Numbered from the stretch's first letter, positions 1 through 5,420 are shown. The stretch: 7,375 nucleotides of DNA from Nitrosotalea sp. (GCA_031296345.1 JARLFW010000044.1:1-7375); one strand, 5' to 3'. Translations and numbers: made by a program. The notes: generated by a model from the sequence alone, not told the origin.

Positions 1-1
1 A

Positions 2-958
2 TTCCAAGAGAAACTTGCTGAAGCATTAACATATTATTCAATGGAAGAAAGTGTTGCACTTGCAAAGACACGAGGATCATTCCCACTATGTTCAAAAACA
101 GAATATCCAGAAGCTAAGATTCCTATTGCTGGATATTATGAGAAACCAAAGAGCGCTCGTACTTATGATTGGGATGCTTTGATTGCCAAGATTCAGAAAC
201 ATGGTATTAGAAATGTCCTAACAACAACAGTTGCTCCTACTGGTACACTATCAATGATAGCTGATTGCTCAAATGGAATGGAACCAATGTTTGCCTTGGT
301 ATTTGAAAAGAGAGTAACAGTAGGCAGATTCTTCTATACAAACAAAATATTTGAATCAGTACTCAAAGAACATGGACTATACAGCGACCAAATTCTAGAG
401 AAGATTGCAAATAACTATGGTTCTGTGAAAGGAATAGCCGAGATTCCAGAATGGATGCAGAAGATATTTGTCACAGCAATGGACATTCACTGGGCAGATC
501 ATCTAATGGCTCAGGGAGTATGGCAAAAATGGATAGGTAATGCAATTGCAAAGACAATCAATATGCCAAGTGACGTCTCATCTGATGATGTAAAAGCTGC
601 ATATCTATTAGCACATGATCTTGGTCTCAAAGGAATTACTGTATTTAGAGATGGTTCAAGACATGAGCAAGTATTACACATGACTGGAGACAATGTTAAA
701 AAGAATTTCCTAGTGACTCCAAGTCCATTTGTTACAGATTATATCTCAAAGAATGTCACAAATGCATATCTAAAAGTTGAGATAGAAAGAGCACTTCAGA
801 TAAAAATTCCAGATAATGAAGTATCTGCTCCAACACCAACACTAACACCAGAACAAATGGAAGAGAGACTCTGTCCTACATGTAAGAACAACTTGGTATT
901 TGCAGAAGGATGTAGTGTATGCATCGAGTGTGGATACAGCGGTTGTACATCTGGATGA
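2..958 (+). CDS. nrdJ: Adenosylcobalamin-dependent (class II) ribonucleotide reductase, C-terminal part (5' end outside window)
   Basis: This is the C-terminal 318 codons of a B12-dependent ribonucleotide reductase, which makes deoxyribonucleotides in the cytoplasm without oxygen or an iron subunit. The frame is open from base 2, so the true start lies upstream and the Met at base 41 is internal. In fragment numbering, the barrel signature APTGTLSMIADCSNGMEP is at about residues 78-95, followed by the family block ending in GITVFRDGSR. A Cys-rich tail follows (Cys291, 294, 304, 307, 310, 315), read as the zinc-ribbon or thiol-shuttle end typical of NrdJ. The segment RGSFPLCS near the fragment start is also a family feature. 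The gene ends with TGA and has no obvious partner; a structured RNA candidate follows it. Class II is distinguished from class I by the tail and barrel motifs. I am confident of the family, while the missing N-terminal part cannot be judged. Confidence 0.93.
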   Translation, partial: FQEKLAEALTYYSMEESVALAKTRGSFPLCSKTEYPEAKIPIAGYYEKPKSARTYDWDALIAKIQKHGIRNVLTTTVAPTGTLSMIADCSNGMEPMFALVFEKRVTVGRFFYTNKIFESVLKEHGLYSDQILEKIANNYGSVKGIAEIPEWMQKIFVTAMDIHWADHLMAQGVWQKWIGNAIAKTINMPSDVSSDDVKAAYLLAHDLGLKGITVFRDGSRHEQVLHMTGDNVKKNFLVTPSPFVTDYISKNVTNAYLKVEIERALQIKIPDNEVSAPTPTLTPEQMEERLCPTCKNNLVFAEGCSVCIECGYSGCTSG

Positions 959-979
959 GGTTAAAAGAATAATGAAAAA

Positions 980-985
980 TTTATC
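980..985 (+). promoter_or_regulatory. Possible TATA box for the structured RNA
   Basis: TTTATC sits in an A/T-rich stretch. A transcript starting about 25 bases downstream would begin near base 1005-1010, just ahead of the structured block. The assignment rests on position only; the box is weak and the region is A/T-rich throughout. Confidence 0.25.
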
Positions 986-1019
986 AGAAAATATTATGCT
1001 CATTGTTTCCGGGACTTTG

Positions 1020-1123
1020 AGGAACGTGATGGGTTAAGCACCAGAACAGGAAACGACGTCTGATTTCCAATCAGAAAGAGTCGACCTGTTTGAGTGTTCC
1101 TAGCAGGAGCCCATCACGTTTTT
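1020..1123 (+). ncRNA. Unassigned structured RNA candidate, three-way-junction fold
   Basis: Nested complementary segments account for most of this block. P1 is a perfect 11-bp helix, AACGTGATGGG (1023-1033) with CCCATCACGTT (1110-1120). Inside it, AGCAC (1037-1041) pairs with GTGTT (1094-1098, one G-U pair), AACAGG (1045-1050) with CCTGTT (1085-1090), CGAC (1054-1057) with GTCG (1080-1083), and a 7-bp hairpin TCTGATT/AATCAGA (1059-1065/1069-1075) caps the arm with loop TCC. A small hairpin, TCCT/AGGA (1098-1101/1105-1108), would make a three-way junction. T-runs follow P1 directly. The block is more G+C-rich than its flanks. It does not match tRNA, 5S rRNA, SRP RNA, RNase P RNA or box C/D guides as I know them. 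The strand is inferred from the T-runs. It could also be a 5' leader element of the gene at 1229, though the T-runs and the 100-base gap argue for a free-standing RNA. Confidence 0.6.
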
Positions 1124-1134
1124 ACTTTTAATTT
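1119..1134 (+). terminator. T-rich terminator after the structured RNA
   Basis: TTTTT, TTTT and TTT runs follow immediately on the 3' arm of the 11-bp P1 helix. Archaeal RNA polymerase terminates on U-runs, so this is a plausible 3' end for the RNA candidate. It may also serve the reductase gene upstream. Confidence 0.5.
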
Positions 1135-1157
1135 AAAAAAAGATCTTGTCCTATTAA

Positions 1158-1188
1158 GTGATTTGGTGATCTCTTGTCATCATATCAC
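1158..1188. promoter_or_regulatory. Imperfect inverted repeat upstream of the TIM-barrel gene, possible operator
   Basis: GTGAT-TTGG-TGAT (1158-1170) is matched by ATCA-T-ATCAC (1179-1188), giving 5+4 complementary bases around an 8-base centre. It lies 40-70 bases upstream of the TTG start at 1229, where a regulator could bind. No regulator is recognised and the match is short. Confidence 0.2.
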
Positions 1189-1196
1189 ATCAATAC

Positions 1197-1215
1197 TTTT
1201 TTACTATGCATAAAT
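1197..1215 (+). promoter_or_regulatory. Possible basal promoter of the two-gene secreted-protein unit
   Basis: An A/T-rich element (a T-run, then TATGCATAAAT at 1205-1215) lies 14-32 bases before the TTG start at 1229. No Shine-Dalgarno sequence is present, so transcription may start close to the start codon. The placement is uncertain because the element does not match a clean TATA box. Confidence 0.25.
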
Positions 1216-1228
1216 CAAATACCATTAA

Positions 1229-2347
1229 TTGAATAAGAAAATAGTTGGTATTGGTATTGGAGCTGCAGTAGCCATTGCAGCGGTTTTTTTTATACTAGTA
1301 CCACAATTACAACCTCAAATTATACCTCCGACTCAAACTGAAAATATCTCACATAATGTAAAACTTGGTCTTGTAATCATACCTCCAACCCAAAAATCAA
1401 CTCTTCAAGAAGTCAAGGATGCATATGCCCAAGCAGCATCAACAGGAATAGGAAGAAGCAATGTCTATCTTTCTTGGCCTATTATGGAGCCTTCACAAGG
1501 AACTTACAACTGGGGTTATTCCGATATCTTGATGGGGTTGAATCGTGAACAACACCTCAACGTCACACTTTACTTTTCAGTAATAAACAATCAAAACTTA
1601 GGACCATTTCCAAATTGGATGGGAAATCCACAACTTGATCAAAAACTCCAAGATCAAACAGTAACTACTCTTGATGCTATACTTTCAAGGTATTACATTG
1701 TAGATTATGTGATAATTGGCGGAAATATTGATAGTTACTTTAGAGACCACCCAAATGAGATTCCAAAATACGTAGATTTCTTTAATGGTGTGTATGATAA
1801 ATTAAAAGCAAAACATCCTGACGTCAAATTTGGAAATTGGTTCTCGTTAAACGATGTATCCAATCATTATGAGGGAGATATTGTAGGAAAGCTAAACCAA
1901 GGTGATTTTGTAGCATATTCTTATGCTCCAGTTGACATGTTATACTATGAAAGTAATAGTACCGAAAAGGAAGGGGCTAATTTACATAAGATGATTGATT
2001 ATGCAAATGGAAAGAAAATAGCATTAATGGAAGTTGGTTGGAGTACTGACAAATCAATTAATGGTACAAAAGAAGACCAACAAAAATTTGTAGGAATTGT
2101 GTTTGATTTTTACAAGAAAAATCAATCAGATTTTGAGTTTCTAACTTGGTATAGACAGTATGACAGACCAGTTGATACATGTTATAATTCACTAAACAAA
2201 GCTACCAACTCTGCCTTTAACAATGATGAAGTACTGAATAATACTGCTGCATACCTATGTGGTACTGGTTTGTTTGATGTAGACAAAAATCCAAAACCTG
2301 CATGGGATGAATTAAAAAAACAAATACAATCTATTCCTAACTCTTAA
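1229..2347 (+). CDS. Membrane-anchored TIM-barrel, glycoside-hydrolase-like protein (clan GH-A type)
   Basis: The 372-residue protein starts at TTG; an in-frame TAA lies directly upstream and no other start would keep the N-terminus. Residues 1-4 are basic and 5-24 form one hydrophobic segment without a clear cleavage site or lipobox Cys, so the protein is probably anchored with its body outside the cell. Six N-X-S/T sequons (Asn39, 111, 243, 278, 298, 337) and two Cys (318, 344, possible disulfide) fit an exported protein. The body resembles clan GH-A barrels: WPIMEPSQGTYNW (83-95) is a typical early-strand motif, MEVGWS (267-272) offers Glu268 as nucleophile, and Trp307 may be the strand-8 Trp. 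Where relatives have Gly-Asn-Glu for the acid/base, this protein reads IIGGNID (162-168), with Asn166 in place of Glu. The gene probably forms a unit with the next gene, 26 bases downstream. Polysaccharide cleavage or binding is inferred; the substrate is unknown. Confidence 0.68.
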   Translation: MNKKIVGIGIGAAVAIAAVFFILVPQLQPQIIPPTQTENISHNVKLGLVIIPPTQKSTLQEVKDAYAQAASTGIGRSNVYLSWPIMEPSQGTYNWGYSDILMGLNREQHLNVTLYFSVINNQNLGPFPNWMGNPQLDQKLQDQTVTTLDAILSRYYIVDYVIIGGNIDSYFRDHPNEIPKYVDFFNGVYDKLKAKHPDVKFGNWFSLNDVSNHYEGDIVGKLNQGDFVAYSYAPVDMLYYESNSTEKEGANLHKMIDYANGKKIALMEVGWSTDKSINGTKEDQQKFVGIVFDFYKKNQSDFEFLTWYRQYDRPVDTCYNSLNKATNSAFNNDEVLNNTAAYLCGTGLFDVDKNPKPAWDELKKQIQSIPNS

Positions 2348-2373
2348 TTACAGAATTAGGCAACTTTGATTTA

Positions 2374-3519
2374 TTGAAGTATGTAGGATTTTTTAGTTTT
2401 TTACTGTTAATCACAAGTATTACTCCTGCATTTGCACTATACGAATTTCCAACTCTAGAAGAGAAAAACAATTTTGATCAATTACTTGCTCAATTTGAAG
2501 CAGTTAATGCAACAAAAAAAGATGTATCAGACGTAATTGAGACATTTCAAAAACCACTTGTAAGTACTTTCTTGTGTAATTCGCAAGATGTCAATAATCA
2601 AATCATAACTATAGTCAAAACAAAATTGGCAAAGTTTGATCAAAGTACAGTTCATCAAGACTTGGTAACAGGAGGATCCTATACATGGCATTGTTCTGAA
2701 GATATGCAAGGCGGGAAAATTACTTTGGATTGTAATAATGAACTACGAATTAATCCAAGTGTTATATCTAATGGTACACAAATAGATCCAAAACTACATG
2801 GTATTGAAAATCTGGTCATATTGTATCATGAATTACTTCATGGGCAACTTATGATTGATGCAATAAAGAGCTCTATTCTATGGCAACAGGAAACTTGTAA
2901 CATAAAGTCTGGAGAAAATATCGATTATTCATATGCAGATCCTGATCATAAAATAATTAACTATCTGCAAACTCAGTTTGCATCTGAACTTGTTGATAAA
3001 GACGGAGGAAAAATGATTACAAAAGAAATCAATCCAGATGAAACAAAAAATGGAACATTTACAGTCAAAGTCTTAAGCTTTCAAGATTATCCTTTGTTTG
3101 TAAATGGTACTAAAATTACTCTTAGGACAAATAACATATTAGAAAATTCGTTTTTTCAAGTAAAAAATGATGTCTTTCTGAGTGGACATTTGAAAGATAC
3201 AACAAAATCTGGACTTGTGTGGTTCTATCTTTTTAATAATCAAAAAACCCAGAATGTTACGTATGAACCTGTTCCTGCCTGGACAAAACTGATTGCAGGG
3301 TTGTGGTCTAGTGGAAATACTGATGACAAGGACTTTTTTGCCGTGATTGACTATTTAGTACAGCACAACATAATCAATTCAAATAGTGAAAAAAACACTG
3401 TCTCCACAATACCTCACTGGTTCAAAAAAAATGCACATCTGTGGTTCACCGGTGAAATTGATGACAATACATTTGTTAATTCTATTCAATATCTTATTTC
3501 AGCTGGAATGATCTCTTAA
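2374..3519 (+). CDS. Secreted HExxH metallopeptidase-like protein with C-terminal tandem repeats
   Basis: The 381-residue protein starts at TTG. This start gives a well-formed signal peptide (MKYVGFFSFLLLITSITPAFA, likely cleaved after residue 21), although the frame is open further upstream. HELLH at residues 152-156 is a zincin motif, with His152 and His156 as zinc ligands and Glu153 as catalytic base. The third ligand is unclear: Asp162 sits at the metzincin position (HExxHxxGxxD), but the Gly is Leu159; His192 or a nearby Glu are alternatives. Cys68, 107, 120 and 175 could form two disulfides, and Asn45, 133, 226, 244 and 294 are sequons. Residues 300-335 and 346-380 are two copies of a PxW...LW..G..DD..F...I.YL module. 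It lies 26 bases after the TIM-barrel gene and converges on the tRNA gene. Export and the zinc motif are seen directly; peptidase activity is inferred and the family is not named. Confidence 0.7.
   Translation: MKYVGFFSFLLLITSITPAFALYEFPTLEEKNNFDQLLAQFEAVNATKKDVSDVIETFQKPLVSTFLCNSQDVNNQIITIVKTKLAKFDQSTVHQDLVTGGSYTWHCSEDMQGGKITLDCNNELRINPSVISNGTQIDPKLHGIENLVILYHELLHGQLMIDAIKSSILWQQETCNIKSGENIDYSYADPDHKIINYLQTQFASELVDKDGGKMITKEINPDETKNGTFTVKVLSFQDYPLFVNGTKITLRTNNILENSFFQVKNDVFLSGHLKDTTKSGLVWFYLFNNQKTQNVTYEPVPAWTKLIAGLWSSGNTDDKDFFAVIDYLVQHNIINSNSEKNTVSTIPHWFKKNAHLWFTGEIDDNTFVNSIQYLISAGMIS
3271..3513 (+). repeat. Tandem protein repeat, two copies (Trp/Asp-Asp module)
   Basis: Copy 1 (3271-3378, residues 300-335) and copy 2 (3409-3513, residues 346-380) share the spaced residues P-x-W, A-x-L-W, G-x-x-D-D, F, I-x-Y-L and a final hydrophobic pair, separated by a 10-residue linker. 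The DNA has diverged, so this is an old duplication within the protein. I recall this C-terminal module from other thaumarchaeal secreted proteins; a role in wall or surface attachment is a guess. Confidence 0.7.
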
Positions 3520-3532
3520 TAAGAAAATTAGA

Positions 3533-3606
3533 TGCGGTCGCCGGGATTTGAACCCGGGTAACGGGCTTGGAAGGCCAGTGTACTAACCAAACTATACTAC
3601 GACCGC
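3533..3606 (-). tRNA. tRNA-Gly (anticodon TCC)
   Basis: On the minus strand the 74-base gene folds as a cloverleaf. The acceptor GCGGTCG pairs with CGACCGC and the discriminator base is A. The D stem is GTAT/GTAC with the conserved GG in its loop. The anticodon loop CTTCCAA gives TCC, which reads GGA/GGG glycine codons, and the variable loop is TTAC. The T arm is CCGGG-TTCAAAT-CCCGG. No intron is present and the 3' CCA is not encoded. The anticodon stem CTGGC/GCCCG carries one U-C mismatch (28:42). The gene lies 20 bases downstream of nep1 on the same strand; TTATTATG about 30 bases before its 5' end, inside the end of nep1, could be its own TATA box. On the minus strand TTTTC follows the 3' end. 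Confidence 0.95.
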
Positions 3607-3626
3607 TCACTGTGCCAATCTTAGAC

Positions 3627-4295
3627 CTACATAATAATTCTTTTTTCGTATTCATAGAGTACACGTGAAATTATGATATGAGCTTCAAGTGGATTTTTGT
3701 CTACTAATACTATTTTGTTAAAATAATCTTTGTTTTTATCAGAAAATTGACCTTTTGAAAATCCTCCCACAACAAGACAAGTATCGTTATCCATCTCCTC
3801 TGCCACTTTTTGATAAGAGCTTTTGATGCCTTTACTTGAAAGTGCAATTGTTTGTTTTGGATTAATTTTTTTAATTAAATCTCCAAAATTCATTTCCTTT
3901 ATTTCAAGAAGTGTATTGTTATTCTCTTCAATTCTTCCAGCAGCGTATAATTTTTCAACAAGTCCTATGAATCTATGATATGACTTTGGTAATCTAACAT
4001 TCTGACCTAAAGAAATAACCTTATCATCAATCGTATGAACAAAAATATTTAGTTTATTTTCAAAATAAAGAGGAATACTACAAGATTCAAGTAAAGAAAA
4101 ATGAACAAGATCGGGTCTTCCTCTTTTTATCTCATTTTTAATTCCCTTCATTGCTGCAAAATGCCATGATATATCAAGTAAAATTTCAGATGGTTTTTTG
4201 TTAAATCTTCTAGCAGATGCTATAACTGAATTATGCCTCTGTAGTTCTACAGGTACTAATTCTAATGCAGATTCTGCTATTACCAGAGAGAGCAA
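3627..4295 (-). CDS. nep1: rRNA small-subunit pseudouridine N1-methyltransferase Nep1 (Emg1)
   Basis: Nep1 is a dimeric SPOUT methyltransferase that uses S-adenosylmethionine to methylate N1 of a pseudouridine in small-subunit rRNA and helps assemble the small subunit. The 222 residues match the archaeal family along their length: ALELVP near the N-terminus, ARRFNKKPSEILLD (28-41), the RNA-binding block KRGRPDLVHFSLLES (57-71, including Arg58, Arg60 and Asp62), RLPKSYHRFIGLVEKL (101-116), and the trefoil-knot SAM loops VVGGFSKGQF (175-184) and VLVDKNPLEAH (196-206). The start is TTG; a stop lies only four codons upstream and no ATG fits. The size is normal and nothing is missing. It is transcribed divergently from rnp4 and is followed by tRNA-Gly, possibly on one transcript. 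Confidence 0.94.
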   Translation of the reverse strand: MLSLVIAESALELVPVELQRHNSVIASARRFNKKPSEILLDISWHFAAMKGIKNEIKRGRPDLVHFSLLESCSIPLYFENKLNIFVHTIDDKVISLGQNVRLPKSYHRFIGLVEKLYAAGRIEENNNTLLEIKEMNFGDLIKKINPKQTIALSSKGIKSSYQKVAEEMDNDTCLVVGGFSKGQFSDKNKDYFNKIVLVDKNPLEAHIIISRVLYEYEKRIIM

Positions 4296-4302
4296 GATTG
4301 TA

Positions 4303-4308
4303 TTTTAA
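4303..4308 (+). promoter_or_regulatory. TATA box of rnp4
   Basis: TTTTAA starts 27 bases before the rnp4 ATG, the spacing of an archaeal TATA box with a leaderless transcript. The element overlaps the expected start region of the divergent nep1 transcript. Confidence 0.45.
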
Positions 4309-4317
4309 GGGTAGGAA

Positions 4318-4325
4318 TTATTAAA
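4318..4325 (-). promoter_or_regulatory. TATA box of nep1
   Basis: TTTAATAA on the minus strand begins 30 bases before the TTG of nep1. Transcription about 25 bases downstream would give a leaderless or nearly leaderless mRNA. It lies between the rnp4 TATA box and the rnp4 start codon. Confidence 0.45.
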
Positions 4326-4329
4326 CAAC

Positions 4330-4650
4330 ATGAAACCTGTAATTAAAGACCTTTTAATAGAAAGGATGCAAATTCTGATTAAAAATGCCGTATCATATGC
4401 AAGGTCTAATCCAGAGTTGGCAGAAAGACAAGCAGCACTTTCCAAGAGACTTTGTACAAAATATCGTATTCGGATGCCCTATGAGTTGAGGATGCATTTT
4501 TGTAAAAAATGTAAGAAGTTTATTGTACCGGGATTTACTGCAAGGGTGAGGATAGGAAGGAGTAATCTCAAATCAATACGTATTACCTGTGGTTTTTGTA
4601 ACCACACATACAGAAAGATAATTAAAAAACAAATTCCAATAGGTCAATGA
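4330..4650 (+). CDS. rnp4: Ribonuclease P protein component 4 (Rpp21/Rpr2 family)
   Basis: Rnp4 is one of the archaeal protein subunits of RNase P, the ribozyme that removes 5' leaders from pre-tRNA; in the family it pairs with the Rpp29 homologue on the RNA specificity domain. The 106-residue protein has the expected layout. An N-terminal helical part includes ERMQILIKNA and NPELAERQAALSKRL. A basic YRIRMPYELR stretch (45-54) follows, then a zinc ribbon with Cys58-x2-Cys61 and Cys87-x2-Cys90. The length is normal. The ATG lies 34 bases from the divergent nep1 start with a TATA-like box at the right distance, and no Shine-Dalgarno sequence is needed. It sits beside other RNA-processing and ribosomal genes, and rps19e begins 32 bases after its stop. 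Confidence 0.92.
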   Translation: MKPVIKDLLIERMQILIKNAVSYARSNPELAERQAALSKRLCTKYRIRMPYELRMHFCKKCKKFIVPGFTARVRIGRSNLKSIRITCGFCNHTYRKIIKKQIPIGQ

Positions 4651-4657
4651 TTTATAA
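4651..4657 (+). promoter_or_regulatory. TATA box of the rps19e-pdcd5 unit
   Basis: TTTATAA immediately follows the rnp4 stop codon and begins 31 bases before the rps19e ATG at 4682. This is the clearest TATA box in the window. It predicts an mRNA with at most a few leader bases and supports the ATG at 4682 over the TTG at 4673. Confidence 0.55.
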
Positions 4658-4681
4658 GACGAACTTTGAATTTTGCTTTTT

Positions 4682-5134
4682 ATGGCAAAGGCATATGATG
4701 TACCAGCAGATTTGTTGATTGGTAAATTATCTGATACTTTAAAGAATGAGGATATTGTACAACCCAGTTGGATACCATTTGTAAAAACTGGTGCACATGC
4801 AGTAAAACCTCCTCAACAGAGTGATTGGTATTACACAAGATGTGCATCTCTTCTAAGAAAAATTTACTTGCACGGTCCTATTGGAGTAAACGATCTAAGA
4901 TCAATGTATGGAAATGCAAGACCTATTGGTTACGGAGGAGCACATCACAAAGATGCTGGTGGTTCAATAATTAGAACGGCCATACATAGTTTAGAAAAAT
5001 TAGGTTATTTAGATAAAGTTGAAGGAAAAGGTAGAACAATATCCCATGAGGGTATGAAAAAACTTGATCGTCTATCAACTGAGATCTTAAATGAATTAAT
5101 TGCAAAAAATCCAAATCTAAAGAAATATTCCTAG
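4682..5134 (+). CDS. rps19e: Small-subunit ribosomal protein S19e
   Basis: S19e is a small-subunit ribosomal protein shared by archaea and eukaryotes and absent from bacteria; it acts in late maturation of the small-subunit rRNA. The 150 residues carry the family blocks YDVPADLLI (5-13), WIPFVKTGAHAVKPPQ (30-45), DWYYTRCASLLRKIY (48-62), GPIGVNDLRSMYG (65-77) and GSIIRTAIHSLEKLGYL (94-110), which form a winged-helix-like fold. I place the start at ATG 4682; a TTG three codons upstream (4673) is also in frame but would add MLF, which the family lacks, and fits the TATA box less well. pdcd5 follows after 7 bases, an arrangement common in archaea, so both genes are probably co-transcribed. Confidence 0.95.
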   Translation: MAKAYDVPADLLIGKLSDTLKNEDIVQPSWIPFVKTGAHAVKPPQQSDWYYTRCASLLRKIYLHGPIGVNDLRSMYGNARPIGYGGAHHKDAGGSIIRTAIHSLEKLGYLDKVEGKGRTISHEGMKKLDRLSTEILNELIAKNPNLKKYS

Positions 5135-5141
5135 TTGTATT

Positions 5142-5420
5142 ATGAGCTCTCATAACCCAAATGATGATCGAAATCCAAGCGACGCAGAAGTTTCTACCAT
5201 GAAGGATAATGCACTAAAAACTCTCCTTACTGCTGAAGCAAGACTGAGACTAAATAACGTTAGAATGGTAAAACCTGACTTGGCAGCAATGGTTGAAAAT
5301 TATCTCTTAGGATTGGCATCTCAGGGAAGACTGAATTCACAAATTTCCGATGATCAGTTAAAGCAAATTTTACTGTCTATTCAACAACCCAAGCGAGATT
5401 TTAAGATTAATCGCAAGTAG
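5142..5420 (+). CDS. PDCD5 family DNA-binding protein
   Basis: This 92-residue protein is the archaeal relative of eukaryotic PDCD5 (TFAR19), a small helical-bundle protein whose archaeal members are annotated as DNA-binding; the eukaryotic one is tied to the chaperonin and to cell death. Its role in archaea is not established. The family core is clear: LLTAEARLRLNNVRMVKPD (28-46), VENYLLGLASQGRLN (51-65), ISDDQLKQILLSIQ (68-81) and the basic tail KRDFKINRK (84-92). The N-terminal 20 residues are polar and probably disordered, and shorter than the helical N-terminus of many relatives. The ATG lies 7 bases after the rps19e stop with no separate promoter. A second Met at residue 20 is possible but would remove only the disordered tail. 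Confidence 0.9.
   Translation: MSSHNPNDDRNPSDAEVSTMKDNALKTLLTAEARLRLNNVRMVKPDLAAMVENYLLGLASQGRLNSQISDDQLKQILLSIQQPKRDFKINRK

Noticed and set aside
511..693. Minus-strand open frame of 60 codons inside the reductase gene
   Set aside because: It is antisense to a strongly recognised protein, has no recognisable product and no promoter.
972..1037. A 21-codon open frame starting with ATG in the gap after the reductase gene
   Set aside because: It is very short, resembles no known protein, and its end runs into the 11-bp helix of the structured RNA. The RNA explains this stretch better.
1042..1093. A kink-turn in the arm of the structured RNA
   Set aside because: The internal loop has some A and G mismatches, but the 3-base bulge followed by tandem G-A pairs on opposite strands cannot be drawn convincingly.
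1020..1123. 5S rRNA, SRP RNA, RNase P RNA or a box C/D guide RNA
   Set aside because: GTTAAGC recalls 5S rRNA and a three-way junction fits its shape, but the 5S loop and helix motifs are absent. The SRP tetraloop region and RNase P conserved regions are also missing, and C/D boxes are not placed at the ends.
2527..2709. Minus-strand open frame inside the peptidase-like gene
   Set aside because: It is antisense to the coding strand, short, without family resemblance.
3520..3640. tRNA gene as an integration site with a mobile element beside it
   Set aside because: No integrase, no repeat of the tRNA 3' end and no phage-like gene is visible in the window; nep1 next to it is core.
4673..4681. 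Upstream TTG as the start of rps19e
   Set aside because: It adds three residues absent from the family, and the TATA box at 4651 places the transcript start near or after it. ATG at 4682 fits both.
4971..5153. Minus-strand open frame over the end of rps19e
   Set aside because: It is antisense to a ribosomal protein gene and crosses into pdcd5 without a recognisable product.
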